Assembly (NCBI RefSeq): GCF_958298935.1
Contig: NC_084923.1
Coordinates: forward strand, 1,180,501-1,244,500
Direction of reading: 5' to 3'
DNA from: Phragmites australis
Lineage: Eukaryota; Streptophyta; Magnoliopsida; Poales; Poaceae
Length of the DNA: 64,000 bases
The notes beneath the pieces were generated by a model. That model was not told the origin of the DNA, made no database searches, and saw only the letters and a list, made by a program, of their open reading frames with translations. The position numbers and the translations under genes were made by a program. Below, piece after piece: positions 45,371-56,275 of the stretch (its first letter is position 1; every line of letters starts with the position of its first letter).

Positions 45371-46854
45371 GCGACCGGCAGTATGGACAAAGACAGGTCT
45401 GAGGTCTGAGAGAGTTAATTGAAAGGGCAACGCTCGAACTCTCAGACAGGCACACACAGAGTCCAACAGAGATCGAAGAACACCTTCGTACGAGCATAGA
45501 AACCGAAGAACAAGGAGCCCCAGGCTTTAGGATAGACAGACATTCTTGTAACTAGCACATTCCTGAGAGACATTCTCAGGACATTTATAGCATCCACACA
45601 GGAGTAGGGTGTTACGCGCAGTGCGGCCCGAACCTGTCTAAAAATCCCCCAGCGCATTTACTCTTTTCTGCATTAGATCATTCCACCCCACCTGCCATCG
45701 CATTTACATCCATTTATTTCTCCAGCAAACTTATTCAGAATCATCCCCCTAGCCGAATCTCTAAAAAGGGGTCCCTCAAGATCTCTGCGATATGAGCTAA
45801 CCCTCCGACAGTTACCAATTCCTATTTTGATGTAATGGGTTACCAATGCCTATTTTGTTTGTTGTGTTTATAGCAGTCCCTAACTGCATTTCAGGTTTGA
45901 ATGTAGTAATGTACTGATAATATTGTTCGTGGTCTTCACAGCTTAGTAGTTGTTGGGACTTGGGAGGGTTATCTTTAAATAACTTTGTGCAAATTGTTAT
46001 CTAACACCTTGCTGCAAAGCATATAACTAAAAAGGATGAAATTAGGGGTGTACTTCTAGATGAACCATGGCTAGATAGTACATTTGTGTTCTTATTTGAG
46101 TACAACATTGATCTTATATGCTAATATAAATCATTGGTGGGGCTCTCTTAGTTTCACAATCTCTTTCTTCCATAAGGATTTGCAGGAGAAACTTACTGCA
46201 TTGCTTTCTTCCATATGGATTCACTGGAGAAATTAACTGCAATGCTTGATGCGTGTAGTGATCTGGGCATGGATACAGGCCCAAGAATGATAGGTGACTT
46301 GGGAATCATACCTTTATATTCATGGTATCACAAGATTGTTCAATTTCCTTACTTCACTTTACATTTCCAACCATATTATAGTGCACTATGTTCTTCAGGG
46401 TCGTCTTGTTTTCTCATCTTGCTTAATTTCCTTCCAGATCTTTGACAAGGAAAATGATTTTAACATTGTGCGTGTTCCTTCATTAGAGATGATAAGTTGG
46501 TCTTTCTGTGATTCACTGTTATAGTGTTCACAAGTAGCATTAATTATAGTGCACTATGTTGCTACTTTTGCTTGCAATGTTATATGAATTTTATTTTAGC
46601 AAGAGGCTTGCGTGATTTATTTTGTGAAGTTGGGTATTTCAACATTAGATTTCTAATTATGGGAACTAAACTTACGCAAGCAATATGAGGGCTACAATGC
46701 ACAATGAGATAAATTGCATTGATACACACACAGTGACACTAATATTTATAAGTGTAGGCATACACTCGCTCTCTCAAGAACAACGAACAAATCCTCCTGA
46801 TATATGTATACTAATAAGTTAATGGTTTTGTATGATCTATACGAAGGTTGCATG

Positions 46855-47176
46855 ACTTGCTACCGGTTTTAGAATGCAAGTTTGTGGATAGAAATATTGA
46901 ATTGCTGTAAACCTGAAGCTTCAGAAAGCATTGAAAATGCATGAATGACAACTTCAAAGAAAGCTGGATGCTTGAGGGGATGATAAAATTCTTGATATCT
47001 TGGAGGCTGCATCCTTGATTGAAAAGATAACTCATCGCAATGTGTAACTTGCTTAGGGTTAGTATTGGAAAACCGGTTGTGTTGTGTTCTGTTACTTTGT
47101 ATGTGCTTATAAAAAATATTTCATTCTTGGCTCAATACCTTATGATTCCCTCATTTTGGCTAGCACTGATTTGCTT
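46855..47176. repeat. Tandem duplication of unknown origin, copy 1
   Basis: About 320 bp repeated at 47,215 with roughly 80-85 % identity by eye. Shared phrases are TGAATGACAACTTCAAAGAA, AGCTGGATG, GGAGGCTGCATCC and AACTCATCGCAATGTG. Both copies contain an exon-like stretch DDKI(L/H)D(I/L)LEAAS. Confidence 0.85.
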
Positions 47177-47214
47177 TATACCTTCAATTGTTATATCCAA
47201 TTTGCATTGGCAGA

Positions 47215-47532
47215 ACCTGCTACCACTTTTAGAACGCAAGTTTGTGGTTGGAGATGTTGGATTGCTGCAAACCTAAAGCTCCGGATAGCATTGAAAAGGC
47301 ATGAATGACAACTTCAAAGAAAGCTGGATGTTTGAGATGATAAAATTCATGATCTTTTGGAGGCTGCATCCCTGACTAAAAAGGTAACTCATCGCAATGT
47401 GCAACTTGCTTAGGGTTAGTAATGGAAAATCGATTTTGTCGTGTTCTATTACTTTGCATGTGCTTATCAACAATATTTCATTATTTGCTTAATACCTTAT
47501 GATTCATGCAGTTTAGCTAGCACTGATCTGCT
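47215..47532. repeat. Tandem duplication of unknown origin, copy 2
   Basis: Second copy. Here the exon-like stretch DDKIHDLLEAASLTKK is followed by AAG and then GTAACT, a valid donor; in copy 1 the same site reads ATAACT. An upstream frame reads LLPLLERKFVVGDVGLLQT. I do not recognise the source gene. Confidence 0.85.
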
Positions 47533-48480
47533 TCGTAGCTAGCACTATCGTAGTCTATTGGTGTCCTTGGTGTCACCGTCTGGTTTGAAGAGGATGCTAC
47601 GGTGGTGATTGCAAGATGTTCGATAGAAGTTCGTAGTGCCTTACTACCATTAGAGCTGAAAACATTACACTGCATGGCGCCTATAAGGCATCCAATGGAT
47701 TGACTTGAATAGCACCGATCTAGCTAAGCTTGGGGTCTCAGTCTTTTCTTCTTTTATTTTCGCATGATGTTCTCCGTTTTATGTTATTGTGCTCCAGTTT
47801 TGACTATCGATTATGACAATTCTTCAATTTTTATTTAACAAATTTTTGACGCCTATTGTAATGTACGGGCAGAAAACTATTTTTATCTAAAGTGGATGCC
47901 AATTAGAATAAATATTTGATTATTTTAATAATTATTCCTCCATTTTTTTGGTAAGAGCAAGGTTGGACTCCTTATGACTATGAGTGATGTGTTGTAGGTT
48001 TACATTTACCCCAAATCAGTTTTTGTTCCTCCTTTTCTTTTCTCTTCTACTTAAAAAATTCCTAATCCATGTATCATCAGCCCGCCTCTTTGTCCGCCTA
48101 TTTCCCTCACGCGCTAATAGGTGGACCCATGGGATCTATCCTTCTCTCGTCCTCCTACCTGCTCGCTCACCCTATTCACTCCCTCTCTCGCCCCTCCCTG
48201 TTATGATTCACCATGTGTCTTAGTGATGTACCTAGGATGATGGTGTTCAAGAAGGAATCATCGATGGCTTCTCAGCAGACATAAGCATTGAGCAGCCACG
48301 TGAGGTCGCGCTGCTTGTCCTCAACCTATACACTGGCATTCGTTCACTGTCACCTGTTTAATTGTCACAATACATATTATAACATAAAAATATTTAGCTC
48401 CTGTTACAGCACACAAGCACGTCACTAGTCTAATAGGAAGAAAATATTTTGCTCGCAACGTGAAGCTCACTGGCAAGTGG
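47533..48480. other. Spacer upstream of histone H4
   Basis: AT-rich to 48,050, then a C-rich stretch at 48,060-48,210. No gene or repeat end is supported. Confidence 0.5.
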
Positions 48481-48520
48481 CCCAAACAGCTCTCCATTCT
48501 CCAGCCCCACTAAGCCCATG

Positions 48521-48733
48521 CCACGTCATCGATCCGCCCCTCGCCCCTCGAACCAATCCGAACCCTCCAGTCCCAATCCCCACGTTCCCGCGGATCCAAC
48601 CCCCGTGCCTGCCACGTCACCGATCCGCCGCTCCCGCTCCCACGAAACCCCACCCCTCCATCACCGATCCAACGCTCCAAACTCTACCTGCCACGGATCG
48701 CACCATCTCCATCCTCGCCCGCAACTATAAATA
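48521..48733 (+). promoter_or_regulatory. Histone H4 promoter: hexamer/octamer motifs and TATA box
   Basis: Two copies of the plant histone type-I arrangement occur: CCACGTCATCGATCCGCC (48,521) and CCACGTCACCGATCCGCC (48,612), pairing the ACGTCA hexamer with a reversed octamer-like GATCCGC. A perfect octamer CGCGGATC lies at 48,589, a CCAAT at 48,553 and a TATA box TATAAATA at 48,726-48,733. These elements drive S-phase expression in plant histone genes. The start codon is 113 nt after the TATA box. Confidence 0.9.
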
Positions 48734-48839
48734 ATTCCCACACCCCCCTCGCCCTCCTCACCAAAAACTCCCAATCCCCAAATCGCCCACAAGGTCCCAA
48801 ATCATCAGCAAGGTTTCCTCCGCTTCGAGCTCACCTTAA

Positions 48840-49157
<318 letters not shown>

Positions 49158-49590
49158 TCCCCTCCCGCGGCGCTTCGGTTTCGAGTCCCGTGGTCGTCGA
49201 TGGTAGCAATGTTGTTAGGGTTTCGTTCCATCTGATGTCAGTAATGAACTTGTCTGTTCTGTGATCTGAAATGGAATTCGAAGCGTATGAATGAAATGGA
49301 TCTGTGTTTACTTGGTTAAATAACTTTAATTTTCGTTTGTGTTCCATCGGACATGGGCTGTAGCAAAATTCGTCCCAAAATTATTCTGCTTGCTCCTATT
49401 GCACAAGCTGCATAATAATCTGACAAGTAAAGAACTACATATGAAAAAAAAAGGCATCACTGCGAATCTTGCTTAATTATCTTGACCGGGCGCCAAAATT
49501 TTCCGTGTTCGTTTCAAAATTCAAAATGGGTCGCTTCGGTTTCGAGCGCGTGAAGTACAACCCCCACCCCCCCCCCCCACCACACACTTT
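49158..49590. other. H4 3' UTR and spacer with a poly-C run
   Basis: 3' UTR followed by AT-rich spacer. Near 49,560-49,580 is a C homopolymer-like run interrupted by A. No gene is seen. Confidence 0.6.
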
Positions 49591-50483
49591 TTGCGGTTAG
49601 CGGCTCTGCACGTTGGTGCCTTGGCCGGAAGCCCATCTCGGGAGTCCAAACGCGTCGCAGGTTCCCCGTCGCGGCGGCGACGGAGGCGGCCATCCCAACC
49701 AACCTGCCACAGCGATAACGTTGGCCGGCTATCACATCAGCCTCCCGCAAACAAACCGCCGCGCTCCAGCTCGTCCTCCGGCCACCAGACCCGCCCAGCC
49801 GCGGCTCGCTGCCTTTTGCTCTCGCGTACACCACTCGGCGCGTCACCACCGCCACACGGGTTGCGCATTTCGAATTCCTCGGACGCGCCGTCAGGCGGGT
49901 GGGCGCTGAGCCGCACCAAGTTGAGTGCTCTTCCTCGACACCCCGCCCCGCGCCACGCTCGCATTGTTCGATCGGCTATCCCCCGATCTCCATTCCCACC
50001 CGGTCTCCCCGTCCGCTACTGGTTCGCCCCTCTCACCCCCTTCGCATCCCACCCCCCGCTTCCTCCACCGCCTCCCCTACTCGCAGGGCGGCACCATTTC
50101 GTAGCCGCCACGAGAGGCTTCTCCGCTGGATTCGTATGCTCGCAGCCGCGCAATCTTCGGGACCAGCCTCACAAGTCTCCTCCTTGACGACCACCTTCCT
50201 CCTGCCGCGCGGCACCATCGTCCTCGGCCGGCTCCGGCATCGGGCACGCGCTCTAAGCCCACCGGAGCTGAGGCTACTGGACGCCACCGTGGGGCGCACG
50301 GTCCGACTCGGCCTGCTGCGCCTGGTGAGCGTCATGCTCAACGCAGACGCCCGAAAGCAGCGCGCGATCGCCGATCGGACGCACCACGACGGAGCAGTGT
50401 AGGATGGCGCAATGCGCCTATCACACTGAACGCATCGTTCATCATGTCTCAGCAAAGGATTTGATGGGCGGGCTTGGATACTG
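49591..50483 (+). other. GC-rich gene-start-like segment, unidentified
   Basis: About 900 bp of strongly GC-rich sequence, like the promoter/first-exon region of a grass gene. Frames open on both strands are compositional. One modest candidate exon is 50,404-50,483: ATG followed by AQCAYHTERIVHHVSAKDLM and a GTATGC donor. A longer frame ending at 50,402 (LLPRGTIVLGRLRHRARALS ... LLDATVGRTVRLGLLRLV) could instead be coding. I recognise neither, and no downstream exon could be linked with confidence. Confidence 0.3.
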
Positions 50484-51134
50484 GTATGCTTCTTCCACCC
50501 ACCACCCCTTAATTTCGTCCACTTGGTGCAAGTATGCAGGCTGTACTGGATATTTTGTTTGATCTGAAAGTATGAAATACTACTGAGGTTATTCTGATTG
50601 TGTGGCATTGGGTTGTAACGAGCAGCATCCCACACGACGTTTCTTCCTTTTATCTCGAGTGAACTCTGACGCTTGGGTGGAAAATAGAGGGCATGCAAAG
50701 CAAATGATAAGTCTCCTATTTTTTTCATTACAGTCTTATTGCGTTGTTCCACTAAGTATTAGCCTCCGTCAAGCTTCTACCTAGCTGTGGCCAAATAACC
50801 TCTGAACTTTAGGACTCTCCAGATTCAGTTCAATGGTTATGCATATAGTACTTCGATGAATCACACAGAATAGGCCAAATTACTAACATAGTTTATGTTG
50901 CCATTTTGGTACTGAAATCTCATTGTGGCCGCCGTAGCATCTGTTCATCACGCTTCATATCTGGGGCTTTTTGTTTCAGTTGAGCTTTGGAAGAACTAGC
51001 AGATTTTGTTTAGCGTTTCGTAGGAACTACTAAGTCACTATTACGTCTTTTCTCTGTTTTCGTCTCCAGGCTCCATACTATTACTAGTTTGTCTTTCATG
51101 TGTATACTGGTGCACATGAACCTGTGGTCAATCT
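50484..51134. other. AT-rich stretch, no feature recognised
   Basis: It could be intron 1 of an unidentified gene beginning near 50 kb. Nothing else is supported. Confidence 0.4.
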
Positions 51135-51307
51135 CAGTGGCGGACACAGGAATTTCAGGGAGCCTGAGCTGGGTGCAAGCTAGGCTTTGTCCAAAATTTG
51201 ATTGGTCCAAATCACGAATTTCCTTATAGCTTATATAGAGGTACAGAAGCGAGTCGGGCCAAAGCTCGGGCGGGTGCGTAGGGTCGCCGGGCCTGGGTCA
51301 GCCACTG
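51135..51307. mobile_element. 173-bp hAT-type MITE with preserved target-site duplication
   Basis: The left end CAGTGGCGGACACAGG and the inverse of the right end, CAGTGGCTGACCCAGG, form the TIR. The 8-bp flanks are GTCAATCT (51,127) and GGCAATCT (51,308), 7 of 8 identical. An 8-bp duplication and CAGTGGC-type ends mark a hAT derivative. Confidence 0.85.
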
Positions 51308-52430
51308 GGCAATCTTTAGCTGAAAAATAATAGGGACCGTTTTCTTGTGTTTAAAAGGATAATGGATTTTTCTTACTGCAGTTGTGAGTGTATAAATACA
51401 ATCAGTATGTCTATAGCTTAGTGCTTTATATTTAAAAATTGTCTGTTTTACCTGAAAAGATTTGCAATCAGTCCTTCTGTCCTCATTCGTACTTCCACTT
51501 TACTATATTACCATATTTGTAACTCTTCAATATAGTTTTGCTGTGCTTGGCGGTATCAACTATCTGGCATGTATCTCAACTCTTACATTACGAAATGAAT
51601 ATTGTACTTATTGCAAATGGAGAAACAGTTAAATATGTTTAGAACGGATGGAGGGAAAAAAGAAGGGAAGAAGATCTATGAAATCCATCTGGTTACAAGC
51701 AACAGCACTTCCATTTTGTGCAGAGTATAGAGTATAGACGAGGCACAGAACAGGTTGATAGGCATCCCTGTGTTGACTGGTGATACAGTTTTTGAGCTGG
51801 CCTGGTCACATACTTTTGGCTTTTACTTTAATTGAATCTATTATCATTAATAATTTCTAGCATTGGGTGTGCTCCATACATTATCAGAATGCAACTCTGG
51901 TAGTGCGAGCTACTATGGAAGGCTTGATGAACTCTGAGAAATTAAGTATATATGTGCAAAAATTTGCAGCTGACGGCCAGTAAAAATTGTAATGTATCTT
52001 AATGGGAGAGCTAGGGCTTCCCATTTGCCCAATCAGTATGTGGTTCCACGTTCGCTCGCAGCATTAGTTTTTTGGTGCAACGTTGACTAACCTCATTTTA
52101 GTGGGATAATAGTTGTGGTTCACCCTTGTACAGGATTCAATCCCCTGGCCGTGGAAATTTGCCTGTATATAGCTGAGTGAGAGGTTGTTTATAAGTAAGC
52201 GAACACTGAAGGGATATATTGTGCAGTTGTTTCTCAATTGTGCTTTGAAGGTGAAAACCTGCATGATCATGAAAGGATATTGAAAGGGAAATTTTAGCAG
52301 CATCATTGTTCCTGAATGTGTAAGAGAACATGTAGAAGCGGATATTCTTGGTGGAAACTTTCACACAACTTAAGTGATATTCACTCCTTATTTCTGAAAG
52401 CATAAATACCCTGTTCATAGAACCCTGGAT
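51308..52430. other. AT-rich stretch, no feature recognised
   Basis: No coding or repeat structure is supported. It lies between the MITE and the LINE insertion. Confidence 0.45.
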
Positions 52431-55400
52431 TTTTTCTAAGAAAGGATGGCAGGAGGTCTGCCGATTTTATTAGACTAGGAACAAAAGAAGGTTTACAAAA
52501 GAAAAAGCGAGATAACTTAGTGCCAGGAAACTGAAGGACCAGTTCCGGCAGAAGGAAACTAAAAACAACCGCGTTACAGCCAACTAAAGAGAAAACCACT
52601 GCTCAGAGCAACAAAGAACTCAAAGTCTGCTCCTAGCCCCTAAAGCCTGCTCAGAGCAATAGAGAACCGAACCACATCTTCCTTAATGGAACCCGCCACC
52701 TCAATCGCTGTTTTGCTCGTTGCTCGGAAAACCCTTGCATTCCTCTCTTTCCATATATTCCACCAGAAAACGAGCACAAGACCACTGAACTGGTATCTCA
52801 GTAGCTTATCTATCTTTCTCAAAGCCGCACGCCACCAACCATATGGGGATCGAAAATGCTCAAATGGTGGGAGGTTAGAAAGGTGAAGCCAGCCTGACAG
52901 ATGGTGCCACACCTCGCGTGTGAAAACACAATCCTTGCAGGGGTGCGTTGAAGTTTCATGTTCTTGATCGCATAGAGGACATGATTGGTCATGGGTCCAT
53001 CCTCGCTTTGCTAGATTGTCCGCAGTTAAAATCTTGTGTTGCAGCATGATCCATGCAAAGGTTTTGCATTTCAGTTGTGCTTTTGCTTTCCAAACAGCAG
53101 CCATATCACGTTTCGTTAAAGTCCCCTGGAATTGAATTTTATAGCCATTATTGGCAGTGTACTGACCATTCTCGCTCCATCGCCAGGATATTGAATCCGG
53201 TTGATCCTCCACAAGTTGTATATGTGCAATCTGACCCCATAAGGATGCAATCTAAGATAGCTCCTCCTATGTTGAGATTTCCCCGATGTATGAGAGCCAC
53301 TGATGTCCACGGAGCCCTTGCTTGACCTTAAAGTTTTTTCTCTTTGATTTATGAAAGATCAGAGGCGCAATATTTTTTGGAGCTTGTCCATAAAGCCAGC
53401 TTGAATTCCAAAAATCGGCCTTTACACCATTTCCAACTAAAACAATAGTGGACGCATTGAAAAGGGCATGATCCGCCTGATCACACGGTAAAGGGAGGCC
53501 CTTCCATGGGCGATCATCGTCCTGCCAATCAAGCCATAACCAACGAACCCTCAAAGCACGAGCAAATTTTTGAAGGTCTAATATTCCTAAACCTCCCCGG
53601 TCTTTTGGTTTTGTAACTGTTGGCCAATTCGCTAGGCAATGACCCTCACATACCTTGTCCGGTTCATCACCTCTCCAAAGGAAGCTTCGTCGTATGCAAT
53701 CGATTTTCTTTTGCAACCATTTCTGTAAAGGCAAGACAGTCAAATGATATGTAGATTGCGAAGATAACACAGACTTGACCAAAGTCTCACGGCCCGCCAT
53801 TGTGAAATGTCTACCTTGCCATCCTGGCAATTTGCTCCCAATCTTGTCAATAAGAGGTTGTACATCCACTCTTCTTAGCCGTCTAGTGTGGAGAGGCAAA
53901 CCAAGATATTTGCAAGGGAAGTTACCAACCTTTCCCTGGAAACCAGCTAGAAGCTCCTCTAGATTCAGGTCATTGCATCGGATTGGGAAGATTTCAGTCT
54001 TTTGCAAATTTGTTACTAATCCCGAACATTTACCAAAAGTATCTAGAATCCGTCGAAGGACGTTCAGCTCAGATCCGTCCGGTGCAGCGAAGATGGCCGC
54101 ATCATCCGCATAAAGGGAACATCGAAGATGTGCTGCTCTAGGCAGGATTGGTCTAAGAATGTTCTTGTCCGCTGCAACATAAATGATTCTTTGAAGGGGA
54201 TCAATTGCAAGCAGGAAAAGCATGGATGAGAGCGGGTCTCCCTGTCTCAAACCTCGGGCATGACATAATTGCGGTCTTGGAGTCCCATTTAGGATAACTC
54301 TTGAGGAGGAAGTCGCAAGCAACGCCGAGATCCAATCTCTCCATTTTTGTCCAAAACCCATCGCCTGAAGGACTTCAATCAAGTACGGCCAATTGATTGA
54401 GTCAAATGCTTTAGAGATGTCTAATTTGATAAAGAGGGCCAGATGCTTGGTTCTGTGCAGCGCTTGAATAACCCTTTGAACATACAAGAAGTTATCATGT
54501 ATACATCTCCTCTTTATAAACGCACTTTGACTTATCGGCACCAGCTCATTGAGATGGGGAGATAATCTGTTTGCCAGCAACTTTGTGATTACCCTGGAGA
54601 AACTATTGATCAAGCTTATCGGTCTATAATCACCGACGGAGAAGGCTCCATCCTTTTTAGGCAGCAACACAATGTTCGCATCGTTGATTAGATGTAGCTT
54701 GTCTGAGCCCAACTTGTGGAAATTATTGAGAGCTTCCATTAAATCACTTTTGATAGTATCCCAGCAGGTTTTGTAGAACAAACCGACGAACCCATCCGGC
54801 CCCGGGGCTTTTTCCGAGTGCAAACCTTTTATAACCGAGTATATTTCTTCCTCTTCAAAGGGGGCTTCTAAATCTGACAGATCATGAGATTGGTAATTCA
54901 GTGCAACCCAATATAATGCAAGCTCCCTTGTTTTGCTTGTACCCAGATGTTCAACAAAGTGCCTATACAGTAAGGCCTCGTTATGGTTGTGAGAAGTTGC
55001 AATCTCATCGACAAAGCTTATAGCTGGGATAAATTTCTTTCTTCTCCTTCCATTTGCTTTGATGTGAAAAAATCTTGTGTTTGCGTCAGATTTCTTGATC
55101 ATTGTCATGCGCGAGTGGTGTCTATCACGTGCCTTCTCCATTGCGGCGAGTCCTGTTAATTTCTCCTTGAGCCAAGATCTTAAATTTCTTTCATCTTCTA
55201 AGAGCACTCGCGACTCCTGTGCAACATCCAGCCTGTGGATAAGTTCACTAGAAATGAGCAGACGCAACTTTAAATCTCCAACGTTTTCCTTCCTCCAGAG
55301 CTTAAGAGCTTTTGCAGTACGGTTCAGCTTAACATGCATACGAAGGATGGCGTCGGAGACAAGCACTGGCTGATGCCAAGCCATTGAAACCATCTTTCTG

Positions 55401-56275
55401 AAGCCCGGCAACCCCACCCAAAAGGATTCCAATCTGAATCCCTCGTACTGATGTAGAAGGGTGTCTCCATTGAGCAATAGCGCACTGTGGTCGGATTCAC
55501 TAGACGATATAGCCGACAGGTAGGCCCCCGGGAAAATCAAATCCCAATCTATTGAACAAAAGAAACAATCAATTCTTGTCATGGTGGGATTGATCTGATC
55601 GTTGCTCCAGGTGAATCTGCGCCCATGAAGTTCAAGCTCCTTGAGATTCATATCATCAAGCGCTTTCCTGAATTTTCTCGTCATACGAAGATTCAAACGG
55701 TTATTGCTCTTGTCCTGGGCTTGGTAAATGAGGTTAAAATCTCCATTGATCAGCCACTCAGGCTTCATGAGGGGCATCAGGGAGACAAGCTCCTCCAAGA
55801 AAATAGATTTCTCATCATCACTCTGCGGTCCATACACAGAGGTCAAGGACCATGATTTGTTTTCAGCTAACATGGTGATGGTGGCCGAAACAGTGTGCTC
55901 AGTGATGAGAGGATCTGATAAAGAAATGAAGGTTTCATTACAGGCCAACAAAATACCTCCACTTGTACCATTGGCAGGAAGGGCGGCATAGAATCTTGTG
56001 AAATTCGGTCCTAAGGTCTCTAATACTAAATCAATGGACCACACCTGCAACTTGGTTTCTTGAAGATATATTATGGACGCTCTGGTCGATATCACAAGGT
56101 TTTTGATGCTTGCTCTCTTGGCGGGCGAATTAAGCCCCCTGACATTCCAGCACAATATTTGACAATATAGTGGCTGTAAACTACGGATGCATCTTGAGGA
56201 CGTCATGTATGTCAATATAGTGGCTGTGAACATGAAGTGGAGTTGCATTCCACACTCAACTGCAAGAGGCTGCAA
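52431..56275 (-). mobile_element. L1-type LINE, antisense, 5'-truncated, ORF2 with two amber stops
   Basis: Read on the minus strand, ORF2 starts with an APE endonuclease (LCWNVRGLNSP; catalytic LQETK; SVYGP; NGDFNLI; SSESDHSALLL). A reverse transcriptase follows (LLPKKDGAFSVGDYRPISLI; KLDISKAFDSINW; RQGDPLSSMLFLLAIDPLQ; YADDAAIF). It ends with a zf-RVT domain (CPLCDQEHETSTH...C...VW). The 1,002-codon frame (56,275-53,267) ends in TAG, a second TAG lies at 53,252-53,254, and the same frame then continues open to 52,640. The 3' end is the short poly-A seen as T6 at 52,431. ORF1 is absent. All catalytic motifs I checked are intact, so it is fairly young. Confidence 0.92.
52640..53251 (-). pseudogene. 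LINE ORF2 C-terminal part (zf-RVT region)
   Basis: In the same frame as the large ORF, behind two TAG codons: DSISWRWSENGQYTANNGYK, AQLKCKTFAWIMLQHKILTA, then the Cys/His box CPLCDQEHETSTHPCKDC and FWWNIWKERNARVF. It is the normal end of plant L1 ORF2 and not a separate gene. Confidence 0.9.

Larger units (their letters stand above)
44387..45810 (+). mobile_element. Solo LTR (1,424 bp) of an LTR retrotransposon
   Basis: It starts TGTCGGTGAATCAGGAACC and ends CTCCGACA, the inverted TGTCGG/CCGACA pair. It is flanked by GTTAT and GTTAC (5-bp target-site duplication with one difference). The phrase CCTATTTTGATGTAATGGGT is present on both sides, so the insertion site is well defined. The upstream half contains about five imperfect copies of a 73-101-bp GC-rich unit centred on CCCCGAGCAC. 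A TATA-like TATTTAAA at 45,363 suggests the LTR promoter. There is no second LTR or internal region. Confidence 0.88.
43769..46491 (+). pseudogene. Calcineurin-like metallophosphoesterase pseudogene, split by a solo LTR
   Basis: Exon 1 (to about 44,115) carries VFMVSDLHTDYSKNMEW in one frame and VRRLPTEVGA...DVTETRDN...MEVLRE..GAVFYMTGNHN in another. Exon 2 (46,218-46,334) reads DSLEKLTAMLDACSDLGMDT...MIGDLGIIPLYSWYHK. Exon 3 (46,438-46,491) reads IFDKENDFNIVRVPSLEM. These match a plant metallophosphoesterase family I know. Family motifs are damaged: SDLHTD lies out of frame, GDV-x-E has become EDVTE, and GNHD has become GNHN. The donors after exons 2 and 3 begin AT instead of GT, and no later exons were found. 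Exon 2's 5' edge (46,168-46,250) is imperfectly duplicated. I infer a dead gene. Confidence 0.78.

Noticed and set aside
50033..50752. 239-codon antisense ORF
   Set aside because: Arg/Ser-rich antisense reading of a GC-rich segment without a recognisable domain.
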